Assembly: GCA_012798315.1 (NCBI GenBank)
Contig: JAAZNL010000025.1
Span: 1 to 42,128, forward strand
DNA from: a candidate division WWE3 bacterium
Lineage (GTDB): Bacteria; Patescibacteriota; WWE3; UBA101185; UBA10185
Length of the DNA: 42,128 nucleotides
Direction of reading: 5' to 3'
A program made the position numbers and the translations under genes. The notes below the pieces were generated by a model that saw only the letters and a list, made by a program, of their open reading frames with translations, made no database searches and was not told the DNA's origin. This document shows positions 37,035 to 42,128 of the stretch, piece after piece (within the stretch, counting starts at the first letter, position 1; each line of letters opens with the position of its first letter).

Positions 37035-37135
37035 GGTAGTTACTCCTCTTTCGCATCTGAATAAGTATGTTTTAAACCTTCACGATAACTAAATCTTACT
37101 ATAGGTCTGTGTTCTTGTCAAACCACGCTTTTTAC

Positions 37136-39022
37136 TTATTTAAACCATAAGTCCATTAATTCGCGAGCTATAGGAGTGGCATCGTCGCTGCCTGCTCCAC
37201 CGCCTTCCAAAAACACGGTAAGTGCAATGGAAGCATCGTAGTTCGAACTATTGTAAGGACCAAAGACAGTCAACCACGCGTGTGTTTTATCGGTACCATC
37301 ACTGGCAGTATACTCAGAAGTTCCTGTTTTTGCTGCTAGCGTTGTGCCATTATGTTTTAGAGGAAAATCGAACAAAGGGTAAGCGGTACCGCCAGGGGCT
37401 GCGACTGCGGCCATACCTTCACGTACTAAATCATAGGATTTGGTGTCTGTGAGATCCTCCGCTATCAAATTCGCCTTGGGCAAATTTACGCCATCAATAC
37501 TCTCTACAATGCGCGGAACGTATAGCTTTCCACCGTTAGCAAAATAAGAGGTAACATTGTTAACCTGCAAGGGTGTGCTTAATGTGTCGCCTTGACCTAT
37601 GGCAGTGATATATGTATCACCAAGATACCAAGCCCTTGCGGTCCCATCAGGTATATTTCCGGGCAACTCACCCTTAATATCTATCCCCGTTAAATGGCCG
37701 TATCCAAACTTGTTTGCCCATGACGCCAACTTTTGAATCCCCAACCCATTTATATTACCGTGACCGCCGCCTACGGTATAAAAATATGTATCGTTACTAA
37801 CCTGCAACGCCCTAACCAAATTGACATCTCCGTGTCCCCCAGCTTTCCAGTTTCTAAAAATGTAGGATCCTACCTGAATATAACCAGGATCAAAGACAGA
37901 AGTCCGTTCGGTAACAACACCTTCCATAAGTGCCGCGGAAGCTGTAACCATTTTAAAAGTGGAACCCGGGGGATATACAGCTGATACTGCGCGGTTAAAA
38001 AAAGGATAGTTACCGGCTTTAAGCAGCGCATCCATTTCAGCGGCGGTCATTCCGTACGAAAGTTTGTTAGAATCAAAAGTCGGATAGCTTACCAAAGCTA
38101 TTACCCCGCCGGTTTGAGGATCCTGAGCTACAACGACACCTGCCGTGGCTTTGCCCTCCAACACTTTTTCTTTTATCAAATCGTAAGCTTTATTTTGTAA
38201 ATCCAAATTCAGATACGTGTGAATATTCTTACCCGGAAAAGCGTTTTGTTCCGCGATTACCTTGTAAGACTCCCCTGACGAATCTACCTGGATCACCCTT
38301 TCTCCGGGGATGCCCCGCAACCTATCATCGTACGACTCCTCTATTCCGGCCTTGCCGACATACCTGGGCTGTAAATTTGTCTCATCCAGGCCAACATAGC
38401 CCAAAACATGTGCAAAGGATTCGGGAAAACGGTAATCCCTTAACGGCTGAACGGATATTACAAGACCCGGAAAGGACGCCAGTTTGCTTTCAATCGGTAA
38501 AACTTCTTCTTTTGTAAGGCCTTTTTCAATTACAATTACCTGCTTGCGGTCTTTTAAATCTAAATATGCTTCAGGTAAGCTTTTATTCTGAATTTTTTCA
38601 ACTTCATATAAAGTGCTTTCGCATATATCTAGCTGCCGACAATACATTGTATTAAGCTCTATAGAAAACGCCGGTTTGTTTCGGACTAAAACCTCACCTT
38701 CTCTGGAATATATAACTCCCCTTTCAGCCTGTATCTGAGCGTATCGTGTGTTATTGGATTTAGACAAAGTTTCGTACTTTTCACCCTTTAACACCTGAAG
38801 GGTAAATGCGCGAGTTATAAAAATCAAAGATGTAATAACCACCAGACACACAAAAAACATTGCGTGCCACAATTTATAATTATGCGAAAGATTATAAGAG
38901 CTGAGTTTTCTTGGCAAATTGTTACTCAAATCGGGATAGCCAAACACTTCCTTAAAAGAGTCAATGTTTCTTCGGAAAATTCCGGGATTAAACTGATCTA
39001 TGTCAAAGGGTAATTTTTTCAT
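37136..39022 (-). CDS. mrdA: Penicillin-binding protein 2
   Basis: N-terminal TM, PPGSTFKM (SxxK), SND (SxN), AAKTGTSE (KTG). Confidence 0.95.
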   Translation of the reverse strand: MKKLPFDIDQFNPGIFRRNIDSFKEVFGYPDLSNNLPRKLSSYNLSHNYKLWHAMFFVCLVVITSLIFITRAFTLQVLKGEKYETLSKSNNTRYAQIQAERGVIYSREGEVLVRNKPAFSIELNTMYCRQLDICESTLYEVEKIQNKSLPEAYLDLKDRKQVIVIEKGLTKEEVLPIESKLASFPGLVISVQPLRDYRFPESFAHVLGYVGLDETNLQPRYVGKAGIEESYDDRLRGIPGERVIQVDSSGESYKVIAEQNAFPGKNIHTYLNLDLQNKAYDLIKEKVLEGKATAGVVVAQDPQTGGVIALVSYPTFDSNKLSYGMTAAEMDALLKAGNYPFFNRAVSAVYPPGSTFKMVTASAALMEGVVTERTSVFDPGYIQVGSYIFRNWKAGGHGDVNLVRALQVSNDTYFYTVGGGHGNINGLGIQKLASWANKFGYGHLTGIDIKGELPGNIPDGTARAWYLGDTYITAIGQGDTLSTPLQVNNVTSYFANGGKLYVPRIVESIDGVNLPKANLIAEDLTDTKSYDLVREGMAAVAAPGGTAYPLFDFPLKHNGTTLAAKTGTSEYTASDGTDKTHAWLTVFGPYNSSNYDASIALTVFLEGGGAGSDDATPIARELMDLWFK

Positions 39023-39031
39023 ATCTTAGTG

Positions 39032-39484
39032 CTAACTCCGGCTTGCGAGTATTTGCTTAAACACGAGTGAAGCCAAATATGAAATAAGTGCAGATACAAA
39101 AGCCAACACCAGCAAAAGTAAATCAACCGGACTACCCTTTGCAAGAATAACCAAAGAGTAAATATAAGCAACAATAGTTCCGACGACCAGATGAGGAATG
39201 ACGCCTCTAAATAAATAATTACGGACTAAGATTAACAAATATACACCTGCCGTCATTATCAACGAAGATAAACCCAGACGCGTTCCCAAAAGAACGTCCA
39301 AAATTACACCCCCGACAAACACACTTTTCAGTGCCGTAACGGGTGCATCTACAAGTAGCCAGGCAAAACCCAACGCTAAAACCCAGTTAATTAACGCCTG
39401 TTTACCAAACAATGTCGGAAAAAATGCTGTTTGGAGCAGCGCGAAAATTATATTAATAAAAATAAGTGTTAGTATTTTTTTCAT
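39032..39484 (-). CDS. mreD: Rod shape-determining protein MreD-like
   Basis: 150-aa multi-TM protein between mreC and mrdA; 4-nt overlap with mreC. Confidence 0.85.
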   Translation of the reverse strand: MKKILTLIFINIIFALLQTAFFPTLFGKQALINWVLALGFAWLLVDAPVTALKSVFVGGVILDVLLGTRLGLSSLIMTAGVYLLILVRNYLFRGVIPHLVVGTIVAYIYSLVILAKGSPVDLLLLVLAFVSALISYLASLVFKQILASRS

Positions 39485-40260
39485 TTTTTAATCAGTACGA
39501 AAACCCTATCGATTCTTTTTACATCTAAAGCGGTCTGAAGTGTTGCTGATTTAAGAGGCTGTGTAGCATCTTCAAAAACTTCTGAAACCTTGCCAATGTA
39601 CAACCCTGGTATATAAATACCATCCTTACCTGAAGTAATAATCATGTCGCCTGTTTTTAGACGTTCTGAGGGTAAAATTTTTTCCAATACAACCGAGGAT
39701 CCATGCTTTCCTAAAACAATACCCTCGGTTTTTCTTTCGCTATCAATGTTATATGCAGTTATGCTTGTGTAAGGTGATGTTATCAATTCGACTTCTGACT
39801 CGATGGGATAAACGTTTGTAACTTTTCCGATCAGATAATTACCTAGTATGACGTTATCACCTGTCTGAACACCTTGTCGTGAGCCTTTGTCTATAATCAC
39901 TGTCGCAGTGGTCAAATCGGTAGGATTACCGCGGACATTTGCAAGCAACAACGGCCGATCTTTTAAACTATCTAAGGATAACCCAAGCTGATTTCGCAAA
40001 AGTTGATTTTCTTCCTCCAAGCGTTTTAGTTCTACAACTCTGGATTCCAAAATCAAATTATCTTCTAGAAGTTTTATGTTTTCTCTTCGTACACTTCGTA
40101 AATTAGAATAAAACAAACTGAAATCTTTTATACCTAAAGCTGTATTTGTTAATCCATATTGTAGCGGCGAGAAAAAATAACCGGCAAATTTATAAACCGG
40201 TTTATGTATGCCGAACAAGCTAAGAAATAATAAAAAAAGGCTTGCCAAAATATATTTCAC
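39481..40260 (-). CDS. mreC: Rod shape-determining protein MreC
   Basis: N-terminal TM, coiled coil, NVRGNPTDLTTATVIIDKGSRQGVQTGDNVI. Confidence 0.94.
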   Translation of the reverse strand: MKYILASLFLLFLSLFGIHKPVYKFAGYFFSPLQYGLTNTALGIKDFSLFYSNLRSVRRENIKLLEDNLILESRVVELKRLEEENQLLRNQLGLSLDSLKDRPLLLANVRGNPTDLTTATVIIDKGSRQGVQTGDNVILGNYLIGKVTNVYPIESEVELITSPYTSITAYNIDSERKTEGIVLGKHGSSVVLEKILPSERLKTGDMIITSGKDGIYIPGLYIGKVSEVFEDATQPLKSATLQTALDVKRIDRVFVLIKK

Positions 40261-40276
40261 AAAAACATTTTAACAC

Positions 40277-41320
40277 TTAGCCTCCTATTCGGACTTTGTG
40301 TAAAAGATCTTCATTTTCAAGCGCCCTAGCGCATCCTCTTACAACACATGTTAAAGGTTCTTTCGCAACTTTAACCGGAACTTTTAACTCCTGAGTTAAC
40401 AGTTTCTCTATTCCTCGCAGTTGCGATGTACCACCTGCTAAAACAATGCCTTCTCGTACTATATCCGCCATCAGTTCGGCTGGGGTGTCTTCTATCGCAT
40501 CCTTTATTGCATTAATAATTTGCGTTATCGGGGGTTTTAAAGCCTCGCGTATTTCGGAAGGGGTGATTTCGATGGAACGTGGTAAACCGGTTTTCAGATC
40601 TCGCCCTCTAAACACAGATTTATACTGAGATTCTCCCTCTAAGTCTATAACGTTACCGATTGCGATCTTTACCTCCTCGGCGGTACGTTCACCTAAAAGC
40701 AAGTTATATTTGTTTTTCGCATAGTTTACAATTTCCTGATCCATCTCGTCTCCTGCTATACGAATAGACCTATTTACCACAACTCCGCCCAGGGAAATAA
40801 CGGCTATCTCGCTTGTACCGCCTCCCATATCTACTACCATTGTCCCTTTTGGTTCCTCTACCTTAAGATCGGCCCCTAATGCCGCCGCCATAGGTTCTTC
40901 TATTAGATAAACCTTTCGGGCGCCAGATGCCTCAGCAGCATCTATAACCGCTTTACGTTCAACAGGAGTAACTCCAGACGGCACCCCAATCACAATCCTA
41001 GGTTTAGGTATTTTTGGAAATTTTGTGGGAATCTCGTGCACCTGGCGAATAAAATAGGTAATCATTTTTTCTGCAGCGCTAAAATCAGAAATAACTCCAT
41101 TACGAAGGGGTCTAATTGCCAAAATATTGGAAGGAGTTCTTCCCAACATCCGTTTTGCTTCGGAGCCAACCGCCAAAACCTCTTTTGTTTTTTTGTGGAC
41201 TGCTACAACACTAGGTTCACGAACTAATATTCCCTTTCCCTTAACGTATACCAATACATTTGCCGTACCCAGATCCATCCCAATGTCGTACGTCAAAAAG
41301 TTCATTAGTTTTTTCAGCAT
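40277..41320 (-). CDS. mreB: Rod shape-determining protein MreB
   Basis: DIGMDLGTANVLVYVKGKGI, MVVDMGGGTSEIAVIS, GIVLAGGTSQLRGIE. Confidence 0.97.
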   Translation of the reverse strand: MLKKLMNFLTYDIGMDLGTANVLVYVKGKGILVREPSVVAVHKKTKEVLAVGSEAKRMLGRTPSNILAIRPLRNGVISDFSAAEKMITYFIRQVHEIPTKFPKIPKPRIVIGVPSGVTPVERKAVIDAAEASGARKVYLIEEPMAAALGADLKVEEPKGTMVVDMGGGTSEIAVISLGGVVVNRSIRIAGDEMDQEIVNYAKNKYNLLLGERTAEEVKIAIGNVIDLEGESQYKSVFRGRDLKTGLPRSIEITPSEIREALKPPITQIINAIKDAIEDTPAELMADIVREGIVLAGGTSQLRGIEKLLTQELKVPVKVAKEPLTCVVRGCARALENEDLLHKVRIGG

Positions 41321-41355
41321 AACAAGGTGAGTTTAGCATACGAGAGTTGTTAAGG

Positions 41356-41361
41356 TATAAT
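41356..41361 (+). promoter_or_regulatory. -10 element TATAAT ending 6 nt upstream of the def start codon
   Basis: TATAAT-actcac-ATG. Confidence 0.6.
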
Positions 41362-41367
41362 ACTCAC

Positions 41368-41904
41368 ATGTCTGTTACGCCAATCGTAAAAGTACCTAGC
41401 AAGGTACTGACAAGTAAATGTGAAAAAGTCAAAAAAGGTGATCCTGAACTAAAACCGCTGGTGGAAAATCTCGTGGATACCCTTGATAACGCTCAAAACC
41501 CCCAGGGAGCCGGTTTAGCCGCCCCTCAGATAGGGGTGTTAAAGCGGGTCTTAATCGCCAGAAATTTTTATGAAGATCCGGGCAATACTAACTTAACAAA
41601 ATTTGAAAATGTAGTATTTATTAACCCTAAAATCGTAAGCCATTCCAAAGAAACTGATGTAGACTGGGAAGGCTGCTTAAGTATTCCTGATACTTACGGT
41701 AAGGTTCAAAGGTACAGTCAGGTTAAAGTTAGAACCGAAGACTTAGATGGGCAGGAGTTTACGGTAAAAGCATCAGGGTTTTTCGCAAGGACAATTCAGC
41801 ATGAAATTGACCATTTAGACGGCATATTATTTACCACCAAACTAATCGGGAATAAAGTTACCGAAGAGCAGTTGGATAATATAATAGCCGCAGAAGAGGA
41901 ATAA
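41368..41904 (+). CDS. def: Peptide deformylase
   Basis: GAGLAAPQIG, WEGCLSIPD, QHEIDHLDG; start trimmed to ATG at 41368. Confidence 0.96.
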   Translation: MSVTPIVKVPSKVLTSKCEKVKKGDPELKPLVENLVDTLDNAQNPQGAGLAAPQIGVLKRVLIARNFYEDPGNTNLTKFENVVFINPKIVSHSKETDVDWEGCLSIPDTYGKVQRYSQVKVRTEDLDGQEFTVKASGFFARTIQHEIDHLDGILFTTKLIGNKVTEEQLDNIIAAEEE

Positions 41905-41905
41905 T

Positions 41906-42128
41906 ATGAGTAATTTAAAGGTGGCATTTTTTGGCACCTCCGATAGATCCATAGCAATCCTGGAAGCCTTAAAATCCAATTTCACATTGTCTTTGTGCGT
42001 TACAAAAAGTGACGTCAACGTTGGAAGACACCAGGAGAAAAAAGAAACAGGTGTAAAAGCATGGGCTAAAGCAAATAACATTAAACTAGTTACTATCGGG
42101 TCTTTAAAAGGTTTAGAACTAGAGGATG
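41906..42128 (+). CDS. fmt: Methionyl-tRNA formyltransferase, 5' part (runs off window)
   Basis: MSNLKVAFFGTSDRSIAILEALKSNFTLSLCVTKSDVNVGRHQEKKETGVKAWAKANNI; directly after def. Confidence 0.85.
   Translation, partial: MSNLKVAFFGTSDRSIAILEALKSNFTLSLCVTKSDVNVGRHQEKKETGVKAWAKANNIKLVTIGSLKGLELED

Overview
The window looks like a compact, AT-rich bacterial chromosome segment. Gene content and unusually short housekeeping proteins suggest a reduced Candidate Phyla Radiation (Patescibacteria/Microgenomates-like) genome; this placement is inference. Most genes are on the minus strand. Recognisable genes are ruvC, yebC, a T4SS-type DNA-binding ATPase, an rluA-family gene, efp, tRNA-Leu(CAA), dnaB, rpmE, prfA, htrA/degQ, a ctpA-type S41 protease, rpsR-ssb-rpsF, ychF, cysS, recR, dnaX, pth, ybeY, a yqeY-like gene, rpsU, rseP, frr, tsf, rpsB, topA, mrdA-mreD-mreC-mreB, def and the start of fmt. 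I saw no prophage, transposon, CRISPR array or rRNA. The points most worth following up are: (1) a recurrent promoter architecture in which a (TGn)TAnnnT -10 element lies 6-7 nt upstream of the start codon of transcription-leading genes, implying widespread leaderless mRNAs, while operon-internal genes such as ssb and tsf carry Shine-Dalgarno sequences; (2) a ~120-nt structured intergenic element between topA and rpsB with its own minus-strand promoter and a terminator-like hairpin; (3) a membrane Lgt-like domain fused to a DksA/TraR zinc finger, in an operon with an N-terminally short LspA-like protein and an orphan response regulator; (4) a secreted protein with a carbohydrate-binding-like module apparently inserted inside an Ig-like domain; (5) a ~570-bp AT-rich non-coding region with a consensus DnaA box, direct repeats and interlocking inverted repeats; (6) small isolated ORFs with unusually strong ribosome-binding sites. 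No similarity search was run; all family calls are from motif recognition.
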